This document shows positions 1 to 11,784 of a DNA stretch of 64,000 bases, piece by piece; the first letter of the stretch is position 1; each line of letters starts with the position of its first letter. The translations under genes were made by a program, and so were the position numbers. Source of the stretch: Linum tenue (Eukaryota; Streptophyta; Magnoliopsida; Malpighiales; Linaceae). The DNA lies in contig CAMGYJ010000009.1 in assembly GCA_946122785.1 (NCBI GenBank), positions 3,440,937-3,504,936 of the forward strand, in the 5' to 3' direction. The notes below the pieces were generated by a model that worked only from the letters and a program-made list of their open reading frames with translations, ran no database searches and was not told the DNA's origin.

Positions 1-378
1 CTTGCCTTCCAAGATAGCGGGAAGTCGAGCACACGCATTGAGCACCGAAGAGAAGGTGAAACGAGAAGGAGGGACTCCCGTGCGATGCATTTCGGCGTAC
101 AAGACGATGGCTTGAGTGCAACGAGCGTGACGGACATGGTAACGTATGACGGACGTCCAGAGGAACTGGTCTGTGCACTGGGGTATTTCGTCGAACAGTT
201 GGCGTGCATACGCGTCGTTGCGCCCGGGTAATTCCAAGAGTGCGGTGACGAAACGAGGAAGAAGCTGGCGTTTGAGGGGCTTGCTGAGGGTTTTCAGGAA
301 GAGGGTATGGACTTCTTGGAGGTGGTTTACAGTTGTGCATAACTGGAGGAATTTGGTGATCACTGCTCCTGTTTCCAT
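1..378 (-). CDS. PLS-type pentatricopeptide repeat protein, 5' part only
   Basis: The minus strand reads open from an ATG at 378 to the window edge (126 codons, no stop), so this is the N-terminus of a larger gene lying mostly to the left. Residues about 57-100 (AYARQLFDEIP ... WTSVIRYHVR ... AIVLYAEMHRTGV) and 105-119 (SRFTFSSVLNACARL) are typical PLS-subfamily PPR helices. Plant PPR proteins of this class usually act in mitochondria or plastids on RNA editing or processing by sequence-specific RNA binding. Targeting and the C-terminal E/DYW class cannot be judged because the rest is missing. No intron is needed in the visible part, as usual for PPR genes. The only competing frame here is a short antisense one. 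Confidence 0.8.
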   Translation of the reverse strand, partial: METGAVITKFLQLCTTVNHLQEVHTLFLKTLSKPLKRQLLPRFVTALLELPGRNDAYARQLFDEIPQCTDQFLWTSVIRYHVRHARCTQAIVLYAEMHRTGVPPSRFTFSSVLNACARLPAILEGK

Positions 379-840
379 GATGAAGAAGAGGTAAATGCTT
401 TGGCCTCACGGAACCAATCTGTAGATAAAATGGTATCTATCTAACTCAATAGTATGTAGATACGAATCCATGTAGTCAGTAGGTTAGTCGTTAGATATAT
501 GCTTGGAGAGAAATCAGTAGAGAAAAAGCTTGCACCTTTATATCTCTATCTGAAGCGGTCATGAAATAGAAGCTGTAGGAATTAAATAAACACAGGTTTT
601 TCTCAGTGTTATTAAAGCCGAGCGGAGCCACTCGGCCCGGCCGGTAAAACCGTCACCCGGTCACAAAATCGACTCGAAACAGTCTAAAAGTCATTCCGGT
701 TTTATGTAGCAGTTGGCGAGCGGCCGAGGCGATTAATCATTCGAGCCGATCGAGCCGCTCGTCCGGTTTTTGCCATTCAGCCACTAAATTTAATTAAAAA
801 AATTGCAGAAAATTGAAAATTGAAATAAACCAAAAACGTC

Positions 841-1735
841 TGTTGATATGACTTGAATCGGACTATCAGCCGCTACGACTGGTAATCGGCTTCAATGTTA
901 TTTGGGTTCGGGTTCTGGGCCTGGTCTGTAACCGTTTCCTTTGCCAGATTGGATTAGGTTTAGACCCACATAGAGAAGTACTATAAATACTTCTCATACT
1001 CCTCTGTAATTAGGGATGGCAAAAATATCCGTAACCGTGGATACCCACCCGAATCCGACCTAATCGGATAGGGTAAAACCCGAACCCGAAGCATTTTGTG
1101 GGTACGGGTAAAACCCGAACCCGAATGTTGCGGGTAATGGGTGGGCATGGTTATCTCACTATCCAACCCGAACCCGCCCGATTATACACATGCATATGTA
1201 TTTTGTCTAGAAATAATCATTATTTTGCTCTAGAATATTTTATATTTAGCATATAAATATAATATTTTCATGAAATTATGTTGTTTTAATTAATTTTCGT
1301 CATTCTAGTGAATTATTGTCGTACTTTTCCTCTTACGTAATGTGAGTATACGTGTGAATGTTAACATATTGGTTGGAATTATAAGGATAAATTATTATCC
1401 ATGGATAACCGTGGATACCCGAAACCCGAACGGGTATGGGCATGGTTTTGATTTTCTACCCGTTTCTCGTATGGGTACGGGTATGGGTAAAACCCGAACT
1501 ACATTGGGTAGGGTAACGGATATGCACTATCCGCCCCCGACCCGACCCATTGCCATCCCTATCTGTAATCTCCTCGATATAGTGAAACTGGCTCTCTCTC
1601 GCCCGTGGACTAGCTAACACACATCGTGTTAGTGAACCACGTAAATCGTGTGTTTGTGTTTTTCGATTCTCGCTTTCGTATTCTTGCTTTGTCGATTCCG
1701 ACGATTTCCCGATCCGTAGCAGCGCGTTTATAACA
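841..1735 (+). mobile_element. Solo LTR (copia-like) with a MITE inside
   Basis: The unit starts TGTTGATATG and ends TTTATAACA, i.e. TG...CA termini, and is flanked by a perfect 5-bp duplication ACGTC (836-840 and 1736-1740). Inside are a TATA-like CTATAAATAC (about 980-990) and the 'gaaccacgtaaatcgtgtg' type of sequence common near the end of plant copia LTRs. No internal retrotransposon coding region follows, so this is a solo LTR left by recombination. It is split by the hAT MITE at 1011-1561; without it the LTR would be about 336 bp. Confidence 0.8.
1011..1561. mobile_element. hAT-family MITE (551 bp)
   Basis: Perfect 12-bp terminal inverted repeats TAGGGATGGCAA (1011-1022) and TTGCCATCCCTA (1550-1561), flanked by a perfect 8-bp target-site duplication TCTGTAAT (1003-1010 and 1562-1569). 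The subterminal regions are full of GGGTACGGGTA / ACCCGAACCC words. An 8-bp duplication with TAGGG-type ends is the hAT signature. Nothing inside looks like a transposase. The same family recurs at 51247-51793. Confidence 0.93.
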
Positions 1736-1948
1736 ACGTCGGGCTCTCAAACTGAATCCTTATTTCCTTTTCACAATTTCGAAGGAAAGAGATGAGCTCT
1801 AATTAAGAAATGTCTACTATTTATACTGATAACGTTTATTAGGTACAAGTTCTCTAACGATTTTAAACGGTCTATTGCCGGTTGGACCACTAAAGTGCGA
1901 GCCGTTCGCATTACCGGGTCATGCTTCGGTTCGGTTCTGACAATCTTG

Positions 1949-2486
1949 AATTTTAAAATATTTAGAAATTCTTAAAATTATCCTTATAATACAATTTTCG
2001 ACATTTTGGCTAAGATCAAGTGCGTAAAATTAAATTATCCTCATAAGATCGCATTCTTGTAGATGTAGCCATAAGATTAAACATCTCAATCTACTTTAGT
2101 ATTACCATTTCATGATCTTGTTCGATGTGACCTTCAATATGTTTTCATTTTTCAACCAACCATGATAACGTAAATAAGAGAAATTTAGGCACTTTTGGCA
2201 GATAGGCGATAGAAAAAATTGAATTTTTACTGCTCGTTTTGGTAGTTTATTATGTACAACTGGTAAATCATGTGAAGACATAATTAATCAGGAACCATTG
2301 AATTGCTTGAGAATTGAGGTAGATGAAGAACAAAGCTTTCTTCCACCTGTCCTTTTAGCTGAGCAGCTTCTTTTTGTATGTTGTTTTCTTTGTCTAGCTC
2401 CTCAGCATGAACCTGATCTTTCAAGTTCAACCCCAGTCTTATTGTTCACATCCAGTGAGGTATTAGCTTCTCATCGAGTCTCACTT
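1949..2486. other. Gene-free stretch; 3' flank of CFM3
   Basis: AT-rich sequence between the hAT-like element and the CFM3 stop codon. The part from about 2290 to 2486 probably belongs to the CFM3 3' untranslated region, since it directly follows the minus-strand stop. I see no further gene or structured repeat. Confidence 0.5.
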
Positions 2487-5400
2487 TTATTCTTCCTCTT
2501 CTTCCACGGAGACTTCGTCTGGTCGGAGATTTGGTGAAGAACTGGTGTGTAAACGACGAAGGTTTCTGTAACCACTCCAATAATCTGAATCACCTGTTGC
2601 ATCTCCAGGTCCATTATCATCATCGTAGTCATCATGTGTTTTGAGATGCAGATTACAACCTTGATCCTGTTAGGAAAATGAGTGATGGCATGAATGGCCT
2701 TTGCTGACTGCGTGTAAACAGGCAAAACTAAGTGCAAGATCAACAATGTGTTATCTTACCTCAGGTTCGGGCTCGGATTGAGATTCCAATTTATTCTGCA
2801 CTGTGTACTGGAAGCTGGTTTCGTCATCGATGGTCTGCATTCTGCCATCTACTTCACCTCCACTACCATCAAGATCGCTGTCACTCTCATATGACTCAAG
2901 ATATGCTTCACCTCCTAATTCCTCGATATCATCGGATTCATCATCATCATCATCAGTTGGATACTCGGAATCTAATTTGTCGTACAGCTGCTCATCTCCA
3001 TTGTCTTTTACAATGTCCATTCGTTCCTGTGAGATAATAAGTAGTTCAAATTTATCGGGGTCACCTGGAAGCAGGGCTTCAATAAATGGTATTGAAAGGT
3101 AAGGGCCGCCAGATAGAGTAAGTCTTACAATTTCAGCTCGCAAAGTCTCCACCTTTGTGTATAGAGCCGAAACATGCTTCAGTAGAGCCTGTTTACAAAG
3201 CAAAGTGGTACAAATTAAGTTCAAAATGATACAACCCAGAAAGTTTCAGAAGCCTAAAGGATTTTGTAGTGTTTTACCTCACGCCTCTGGATCTCGATCG
3301 AACGAGCCAGAGCCTTTCGCTTGGTCAATAGATTCCCTGGTCTCAATGAGGAAGGTCGCTTATAGTCGTTGCCGCGGTATACGATTATAGCGTACCCTTT
3401 GGAGACTCTATCAACTGAAACCAGGACACCTCCACTTTCAGCTTCTAGTGCTAGTGCAATTTTCTTGACATCCTCAAAATTCTTAGCCTTCAACATAATC
3501 TTCACCAATTCGCGGTATTTCCAGTGCAAGTGCATGTTCTCCACTGTTCCATCGAAAATCCCACGTCTTCCTGAATCGAAAGAGAAAAAGACATGAGCAA
3601 AAGCTCTTTTGCTCGAAAACTTCGAATGAAACAATATTGTGACATTACCTAGAAGAAGGAAAGCTTTCATCTTCAAACCAAGCTTGCGGAACATGAATCG
3701 CTCCTCATCTGATATACTTTCTGGATCTGCCTGTCTATCAGATGGTTTCAGATAGCCTTCCACCTTAGTCAAGGTTTGTTCAGCCTTCGTCAGCCTCTTC
3801 TCAGCCTGGAAACAAAATTTGCCAAGGGTTTGAGCTGAGAGAGCCTCAACTTAATTCATCGTGATATGTTGAATTGATATGAGAACACTTTGAAGGTTCA
3901 GCATACATGAATACGCTTAGGGAATCCACAAGATATGTAGAGCCAAAACCGATGTTCTAAAGTATCGGGCACTTACAAATTTGAGCTTCCTTTCAAGCTT
4001 CCTGACAATGTTGGTATGCCTCTCTAATTCACCCTGTCTCCTTATTTTTTCCTTATGCTGATCATCCAACCTTTTTCCCCACCTTGCATGTGCATTCAAA
4101 GTCTCCTTGAGGGTGCCAGCAGTTCCTGCCACTAGCTCTCCTGCATCAGAACTTGGTATGACAAAGGCTGATGCTCTTAATCGTGCTTGCTCCTCTTCGT
4201 CTTGTAACGATTTCGCCAGCATCTCTCGTTCTAGCAACGCTTCGGTGACATCTGGTGATAGAAAGTTCTTTCCCCTATAGAAAACTAGAAAGTCCTTGTT
4301 TCTCGAAAGCAGTATGCCCCCTGTCAGTTTCTGCAGCCAATGACAAGAGAGCATTAGCAGCATTTCAGGTAACTAATAGCATCGTTTGCTTATAATAGAT
4401 TTGCTAAAATAACAATTCTGCAAGAAAATTGTATGCTTTTACGAGCTTGCCTATTTAATTTTAATCTTGATTTCATAAATAAACCAGTTCACCGTTAAAA
4501 AAGAGAAACAATTAAGATCTCCCAAAACTGGTAAAATCAAACCATTATACCATTCCATCAATTTAGGGCGGCAGGGTTAGGCATAGATTAATTTGGCACG
4601 GTTAACTCCAAACAGCACTGCTGCATTGTGAGCAAAAAGTCATCCTTTTTCCACTAGCTTGATTAGTGATCACCATTATGTTTTCATTAAGATTTCAAGT
4701 GATTTTCTTTTGTACATGTATGGTTGACTTTTCATGTAGTTTATCTGCATAAATGTTTTACGTAGATCTTAAATATGACTACCAGATATTACGTTTCTTG
4801 TTAACATGAGATCTTTCTTAGATACTCACTGCTCAAGGGTGGCTATATTAGAGGTTTTAAGTAATTAATCACTGTTTTGCATATTAAAAGGCCCATAGCA
4901 TATATTTGTTTACCTTAATCTCTTCAGCCATCCTTTCACTGGTGGTTAGCTGCACGCCACGCTTCAGAGCTATCTTTGCGATTGAACTCTTCTCCCATAA
5001 TTTGATCATGGCCACAGCCAAGCCCTGAAGGTTCCTGTTTCTGCCTGAAACATCAATCTCTCAAACAATGACATCAGCAGAAAAACAAACACCAACTCTA
5101 ACCAACAGAAACAAAACAATAAAACTACCTAGAGCAAAATGCGGGGGAAGAAACCGGGCAAGTCTACGCAAGGAAGTAGCCTCCTTATGTCCAAGTGAAG
5201 ATCTGACTCCATAAGGAAGTATCCTGAAAGGAGGTTGATATCCAGCAACGATACCGGGAAGCATATCTGCATCCACGGGCAATGGATCACATCCTGCCCA
5301 CTCTGCGTACCTTGGACCAAGACCTTCCAACAGCTTGTCTACTTCTGTTTCGTAGCTTACTTCTGATGATGATATTTCTCTGCCTAGCTCCTTGTCCTCC

Positions 5401-6653
5401 TCAATGGGGAAATCTGAGGTCGAAGGAGACGCAGGAACTTCATTCTCAGTATGGGTTGAGGGGAAAGCAAGACGGTTACTGGAAACTGGTTGCAAGGGCT
5501 TTGTGGATTCTCTAGTTTTTGTTAAAATTCGTTTCTGTTGAAACCCAGGAACCTCATAGCTTACACCCCTATATAATGAGATTGAGGAGCCCGACCTCCA
5601 AATCACCATGCCACCAGTTTTTTTCTGATACATTTATATAGCAATCAGAGAGGATTATCAACCGAGATGCATTGTGAACATAACTAATTTTCAATCATAA
5701 TCGTAGAACAATGCATTCTGCAGATATAGCAACACATTACTGAATGGAGAAAGTGATCTAAGAGTTCGAGAAGGAAAGCCTACCTCAAGTATCTCATGCA
5801 TCCGTCTCATGTTAAGAGCAGATGCTCCCTCTACTTTGATCTTCACAATTTCAGAAGACTTCCACTTCTCTCGAATGGCATCCACGATGGCCTGAGGAAC
5901 TCCTGAGCCCTTAATCCTAGTCTTGCTCTTTGTTTGATAAGTCAAGTTCCTCAACCTCCTCAACTCTGACTGGGGCAATGTCAGCTCTGCAAACAATGTC
6001 CTGCTCTCCTTTTTAGCGCTCCACTTCCCTTCCTCCTCGTCCTTCTTCGGCTTCTCCCATGGGAATCGAATCTCCCCATCGCTCGTCTTGAACACGCTCT
6101 CTATCCCTAAAGGCGACTCCTTCGAGAACCCGCCTTGTGGATTTGGTAACATCCCTTCTTCTATGTAGAATATATCCTCCACACTTCCTTTCTCTATCAC
6201 TCTCTCTCTAACTTTCTCAGTCTTCTCATCACTATCCTCGCGATCATCACCATCATTGGCATACCCATGTTTCTTCAGTTTCTCCACAATCCTCTCCATA
6301 GTACTCCCCCTACCACCCCCACTCCCACCATTGTGATTCTCATCGCTAGCGTAATCTAAAGCAGCCTTGGGAGGCTTTGGTCGACTATCCTTTTTAGGTC
6401 TATTCCATTCCGACAACCAACCACCACTGGAGAAATTCAACTTACTGGAACAATTATGCGGAGAAAGAGCACCCCTCTTCGGTGGGTAGCTTCCGCCCAA
6501 CGAAGTGACACAGAAAGTGGGAGTCTTTGTGTAAATTGAGCAGGCGCTGTACCTGAAGAAATGCAGAGGAGTGGTCTGGTGAAATTTCGTCGAACAGATG
6601 GTGGGCACGAGAAACATCTTATCCAGACAATCTGATGGAGAAGCTGGTAGCAA
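2487..6653 (-). CDS. CFM3: CRM-domain chloroplast/mitochondrial intron splicing factor (CFM3-like)
   Basis: Eight exons on the minus strand: 6653-5784, 5624-5129, 5044-4914, 4330-3977, 3805-3649, 3570-3278, 3188-2760, 2666-2487. All junctions are GT-AG and the phases close, giving 969 residues. The N-terminus is Ser/Thr-rich like a transit peptide. An acidic/Lys-rich linker holds [12 protein letters not shown] (about 160), then three CRM RNA-binding domains follow at about 225-315 ([11 protein letters not shown] ... [16 protein letters not shown]), 420-525 ([10 protein letters not shown] ... [17 protein letters not shown]) and 640-755 ([13 protein letters not shown] ... GGVLVSV.....[10 protein letters not shown]). 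The C-terminus is strongly acidic (DDDDDES, EEEEE). CFM3 proteins promote splicing of group II introns in organelles. The match is to recalled CFM3 sequences; paralogue A or B is not resolved. The start is the first ATG; Met13 (6617) is an alternative. Confidence 0.9.
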
Positions 6654-8355
6654 CGAAGTAAGGAATATGACGGAAGTTCGAAGGGTTCAGCGAAAAGCGT
6701 GTGGAATCGTTGCAGAGTTCTTCAAGTCCGAGACTCGCAGTTGGTCTACTACTACTGTGTTGCATAACTTCAGCTGGAGGAAGCGAAGTAGCATCGCAGG
6801 CTCGCAGCTTCCATGTACCAGCTTTGAGCGTTGAAGTTTGGCTCTTTCTGAGAAATCTATCTATCCCTCTGGAGTTCTCGTTATTTCGGTGAACTACTTG
6901 GCCATTTTCGTCTTCCCCAGGTTAAACCAGTTGGCCCGGTCGACCAATTGGGTTGAAACTCGAGTGTTAATCGTACGATGGTTTTAGCCTAAATACATGA
7001 TAAAAGTCATTAATTTGTTCATACATTCCTAAATATATAAAATCTCATCTTATATATAGGCAATAACATATAATATTATATCACAATAATAGTTCGCATT
7101 TGGAATAAACATATTAGTGAAAATTTAAACACACTCATATAAAAATAATATTCAAATGTTCAACTTAGAATATCAAAAGTAAGATTAGGAGAAGAAAAAC
7201 CGAAAAAAGTGCATTTCACAAACCAAAGAAAAAAACAACATCGTACAACCTCCAACCCCAAAAACTTACCGCGAGTCGACTGTGGTTGTGGAGCCTATTT
7301 TCCTCCCCGAGTCAAACCAAATGATACATTATTTTCAAATTTGGTATTTCATGAGTTATTTGGACTTGTGATATTAGAATTGAGACCAGCATGGACACTA
7401 GTGGGAAAAAGAGGTTGAGAGATAAAATACCTAGAGGGTGGGGTGACATTCCAATCGACTCATAATGAGTTATTTGAATTACCTTATGGTCTGAATAACG
7501 AAACTCGATTTTCTTTTGCCAAACGAGTTATTTTGGCTCAAAATAACTCATTAAAATGCTCCATCCAAATGACCATTATATGGGTAAATTACAAGGTTGG
7601 TCACTCGAATTACTAAAAATTTCACCTTTGGTTACTGAAAATATTTTATTCCATTTTTGGTCATTAAAATAGTAAAATTAGTAACAGTCCAAGTTTGATC
7701 ACTGGTTGTCACCTTCCGTCACTTCCAGTAACAACGTCATCTTTTTGCTTACGTGGCTAACAGAAGTATATAATCAGCCCAATTCGGCTATTGCGCTAAC
7801 AACCAAATTCATAAGTATATACTCATAAGGTCAAGATTCGGCCACATCAACAAAAAACAAAATGGATGGTTGTAATTGTCGGCTTGGGGAAGGGCTCCAT
7901 TTTCCCTTAAATGAAAGCATGAGCCAGCTAGCTAGCCAAGCCAAAGGGGAGGGACCACCAATAAAGAGGGAAACCACCAATAACTTTTCATTTTTCACTT
8001 TCCATTTCAATTCCTCTCTCTCTTGGTTGCAAAAAAAAAAAATTCCCCCTTCCCTCTTTCTGACTCAACCTCCATTTTTTTTGTTCTTCTTCCACAATTC
8101 AAAACCCTCCGACAAGTCATCTCCTTCTTCGTCATCGCCAATTCCACCGCCATTTTCTTCTCCTACAAACTCCGATTCTCCATTCTCCCTTCTACTTCTT
8201 ATTCTTTCTCCGCCATCTCTCTCTAGAACCCTCTCCGCACTCTTCGATTGATTTGCCCTCTCTAAACTCGTCTGAGAAAAATAATATTAGTTGGTTATGA
8301 AGGTTTTTCTGGCTGTCGTTCTTTACAGAATTCCATCTTCAGTATCCATTTATGT
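6654..8355. other. Gene-free stretch: CFM3 upstream region and repeats
   Basis: 6654-7000 is the CFM3 promoter side. About 7570-7760 contains interspersed-repeat wording ('ttggtcactcgaattac', 'ttggtcattaaaat') also met near 54990-55110. 7990-8240 is strongly CT-rich with short open frames of low complexity; it resembles a promoter or 5' leader but I recognise no protein. The MULE-like element that follows inserted into this sequence: its target duplication CCATTTATGT joins 8355 to 10056. Confidence 0.4.
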
Positions 8356-10055
8356 GGGTCTGGATCACCTCAGTAACTATTCCATCAGTAACCATCAGTA
8401 ACCCCTTCCCCTGGCCTCCACGTGTCAGCTTTTTCTTTTTATTTTAAAAAAATACGGAGGGGCACTAAGGTAAAATTGCACCCCCTATTTAATGATGTCT
8501 CTGACGCGCTGACGCTGACCAGATCACATCAGCGCCTTCTCTCTCCTCAAACAACCTTTAATTTTCCTTCTCTTAATCTTTAACGGACGATTTCTCACTC
8601 GTTTTAAGTCGGAATTTAATTTTTTTTGCACAGTTAGATCAGATTAATTGTGCTCTTCAAAATGATATCCACTTTGATATTTTTCAGATATAAAAAAATT
8701 TGTCATTTATTACCAGTCTATACCATATGGTAATGACTGGTATTGACCATACCATATGGTATGAAAAAATTTGTCACATCAATATATATTACGTTACCAC
8801 CCAATACCATATGGTATAGTGTGGTAATATCAATATATATTTCGTTACCACCCAATATCATATGGTATAGTGTGGTAATATCAACATATGGTAAATCTAA
8901 CTACCATACAATACCACCATAGTAGAACATGGTTAATCGAATGAACACAAATTAATTGTAATTACCATACAATACCACATGGTATGAGAAGGTAAAACCA
9001 TACAAAAATAATATAAATCTAATTACAACCCTTTACGACCATAGTAAAACACGATATCCATAAAAATACATTTCGTTACCACACTTTACCATATGGTATA
9101 GACACTTTACCATATGGTATAGACACATTACCATATGGTATATACAAATTAGCATATGGTATAGTGTGGTATATACACATTACCATATGGTATATACACA
9201 TTACCATATGATATATTGTGGTAATCTCGGTATATATATACAATTACGACTCTCTTCACTTTCTTCTCCAACTTCATTGTCTTCTAACTCTTTTTTCTCA
9301 GAACTGGAGTTGATTACCACCCACTACCACCATGATAAAACTCGTGACCATAAATATACATTTAGTTATCACACATTACCATATGATATAGTGTGGTAAT
9401 ATCAATATATATTACCTAAAAGGAAGAAAAACAGAAGGAGGGAGAGTCAAAAAAAACTCGTCTTCTGTTTCCTCTCATTTCTCCTCCGCAATCAAGAACA
9501 CCAACTGCAACAAAAAAAGAGGAGGAAGATCGGAATTGAAAATTCACAAACAAATACTAAAATATAAAACATGCAAACTTAACTCACATAGATCCGTCCC
9601 CTCTTGGTCAATATGGAACGTCATCTATTTTGAGGCCGAGAAAAGAAAGAACATAAGGAAGAAGCAGCTGCAAAGAAGGATTTGGAGCGTCACCAGATTT
9701 TGAGGCATGATGCTGCAATTTTTCTTTGTCAATTGTTGAAGAAAAAAATAAAGAACAAAAGAAAGGAACATATCTAGATATGGGAAAAGGAGTTTGGAAG
9801 AGAGAAGGAAGAGAGGAAGGGAAAGAGAAAAGAGGGAGGAAGAGAAAAGTCTGGTTTCTCTTTCCTCCGTAAAAGTAATAATATAAATGCTAGAAAAGTA
9901 GAAAAAGACAATAAATAAAATTCAAAAACCGGACAAAAATGCCCCTGACCATCACCGCATCAACCACAGCCACACGATCAGTCCGGCCCAGATCTACGGT
10001 CCTAAAGTGGTTACTCACGGGTGAGTAACAAAGGGTTACTCACCCTATCCTAAGC
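8356..10055. mobile_element. MULE-like non-autonomous element with palindromic repeats
   Basis: Flanked by a perfect 10-bp direct repeat CCATTTATGT (8346-8355 and 10056-10065), fitting the 9-11 bp duplications of Mutator-like elements. The imperfect terminal inverted repeats share GGAT....AGTAAC and a second AGTAACC block. No transposase frame. The middle (about 8720-9400) is a cluster of the palindrome TACCATATGGTA and close variants. The right part is a purine-rich GAAGGAA tract. The assignment rests on the duplication; the termini are diverged. Confidence 0.6.
8720..9400. repeat. Cluster of ACCATATGGT palindromes
   Basis: Roughly a dozen copies of the self-complementary word ACCATATGGT(A) or one-base variants occur here, several spaced 18-25 bp apart between 9085 and 9215, each often followed by TATAGTGTGGTAA or TATAGACACATT. 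They lie inside the MULE-like element. Each could form a small hairpin; function unknown. Confidence 0.75.
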
Positions 10056-10791
10056 CCATTTATGTCGTTGCTTCGTCTAATTTGCCTTCAGATCCTTCGA
10101 AATTAGGGTTTTTGTCGGGAATATGAGACGGAATCCGAGCTCCATTCTCGATTCCCCTGTCCATCGCTGTTGATATCCCTGCGTGCAAAAAAAGGTTCTG
10201 GTCGAGAAGAGCGGCTTTTTCAGGGGACCTGAAAGGGAGGGAGAAGTTCTCTTTGCGACCCCCAGATAGGGGCGCAATTAATCAGCCAGAGGCCAAGCAC
10301 AAGAGTTCTCTTTCCATTTTGGCCTAAATCGAGCTTTCTTCTTCCACTGGGTCATGTTTAAGTTCCATTGACACTACATATGAGAATACACGGTATTGAA
10401 TACGAGTTGAGTAGACACTGAATCATAGCTATATTAAAAACGAACGCATCCATAATATGTTATTCTATTAAAATTGTAAATAGGAAAAAGGATTATATGA
10501 ATCATAACTATATTAAATCTATGTCTAAACTTTAAGCCGAAGAATGCATAAGATTAGGGAGAACATGAGAGAAAAACATGGTAAAATATTTTAATTTTCT
10601 CATAAGTATGACTATATACTACATAAATATTTTTTTGATACGAACTCATACCAATAGTTGGAATACGGGTTGGGTCGTGTTCTACGGGTCGTGTAATCCA
10701 AAATCCAAACCAAACGTAAAAGATGCGGGTTGTACAAAAGAAAATTCTTACCTAACTCAAAACCTTAGTTTTAGGCTTTAGCTATAAATAC
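10056..10791. other. Gene-free stretch with a possible gene-leader remnant
   Basis: 10066-10200 looks like a plant 5' leader (AAATTAGGGTTTTTGTCGG) followed by ATGAGACGG and a short frame (MRRNPSSILDSPVHRC) that ends at a TGA. No continuation was found, so it is either a decayed gene start or chance. The rest is AT-rich. Confidence 0.3.
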
Positions 10792-10974
10792 CAATGTCGT
10801 CAAAAGCGAACCGGAGTACGACCCGATAATGTGAATGGCTTGGTCTTTAACGGTCCAACCGACATTAGACCGTTTAAAAATCGTTAGAGAACCGGTACCT
10901 AATAAACAATAAGTATAAATAGTAGACACTTCTTAATCATGGTAAACCATGACTAAATTAGTACATTATATTTT

Positions 10975-11784
10975 CTGGATTGCTAAATGTCGCCCTTAAA
11001 ATTGCTAAATGTCGCCCTAACTTAGATGTCAAATTACCTGTATACCCTTAATGAAAAAATCAAAATTGAAAGAAACAAACAAGCCCTAAACCTATTCTCC
11101 TGCGTTCACTTCCCTCTGCACCTCGCTCCATCGCGCCGAACTCCCGCGATCCCACCCGCGCAGCAGCCTTCGCCGGAGAAGAAGGCTTCGTCGGAGAAGA
11201 AGAAGGTAAAAAAAAAAAAAAAAAACCGTGCCGACCGCGGTCAAACCGCGGTTAGACCGACGGTCAACCGCGGTCAACGCGCGGTTGAACCAACGGCTGA
11301 CCGCGGTCAACCTGCGGTTGGACCATGGCTGGACCGCAAATGACCTGTGGTTGGACCATGGCTGGACCGCAAATGACCTGCGGTTGGACCATGGCTGGAC
11401 CGCAGGTGATTTGCGGTCCAGCCATGGTCCAACCGCAGGTCATTTGCGGTCCAGCCATGGTCCAACCACAGGTGATTTGCGGTCCATCCATGGTCCAACC
11501 GCAGTTCATTTGCGGTCCAGCCATGGTCCAACCGCAGGTGATTTGCGGTTCCTTTTTTTTTTCGTTTTTCAGTTAATGTATTTACCTCGTCGGAGTCGCT
11601 ACTCCGACGATATCGGCTTCAAAATGACGATGATGGATTTTTCTCTCCTTAGATAGTGTTTTTTTAGTTCAAGTGGTGTTTGTTTGATAAAGGGAAGGTA
11701 AAGAAGCTAAGGGGGTAAAAGTGTAACTTTGATTCTTTTTAGGGCGACCTTTAGCAATTTTAAGGGCGACCTTTAGCAACTCCC
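10975..11784. mobile_element. TIR element (GTCGCCC family), nested in hAT copy 2
   Basis: The terminal inverted repeats are about 45 bp and contain a doubled unit: TTGCTAAATGTCGCCC twice at the left end (10979-11020), and GGGCGACCTTTAGCAA twice, inverted, at the right end (11740-11780). Flanking 8-mers TATATTTT match (10967-10974 and 11785-11792). The long TIRs suggest a Mutator-like element, though the duplication is 8 bp. The interior is GC-rich and holds the inverted tandem array at 11310-11550. A second member lies at about 24858-25440. Confidence 0.7.
11310..11550. repeat. Inverted array of 33-bp tandem units
   Basis: Three forward units beginning GCGGTTGGACCATGGCTGGA are followed directly by four units in inverse orientation beginning GCGGTCCAGCCATGGTCCAA. 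The unit is 33 bp, a multiple of three, so several frames on both strands stay open without being genes. The whole forms a near-palindrome centred near 11410. Shorter CCGCGGTCAA / GCGGTTGAAC repeats precede it (11230-11305). Confidence 0.9.

Larger units (their letters stand above)
604..1948 (-). mobile_element. hAT-like element, copy 1 (interrupted by a solo LTR)
   Basis: The right part (1785-1948) is the reverse complement of the left part of the element at 10792-12701: both share the block around ACGATTTT / AAACGGTCTA and the flanking 'actatttatac' region. The ends are hAT-like: CAGTGTTATTAAAGCC at 604 and, read from the other strand, CAAGATTGTCAGAACC ending at 1948. Flanking 8-mers do not match, so the target-site duplication has decayed. 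The outer arms are rich in GAGCGGCC/CCGGTT words, as in the second copy. No transposase frame is seen. The boundaries are less certain than for copy 2. Confidence 0.5.

Noticed and set aside
2471..2746. Read-through ending of CFM3 in another frame
   Set aside because: The acceptor CTAACAG|GATC at 2666 gives an acidic tail ([19 protein letters not shown]) fitting the family and keeps phase.
7862..8251. 129-codon plus-strand frame rich in Ser/Pro/Phe
   Set aside because: CT-rich low-complexity leader-like sequence, no recognisable domain.
11310..11550. CRISPR-like array
   Set aside because: Units are contiguous, inverted halfway and without unique spacers; plant nuclear DNA.
11228..11656. 142-codon frame of repeated TRP/HG words
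   Set aside because: Open only because the tandem unit is 33 bp; the repeat is non-coding.
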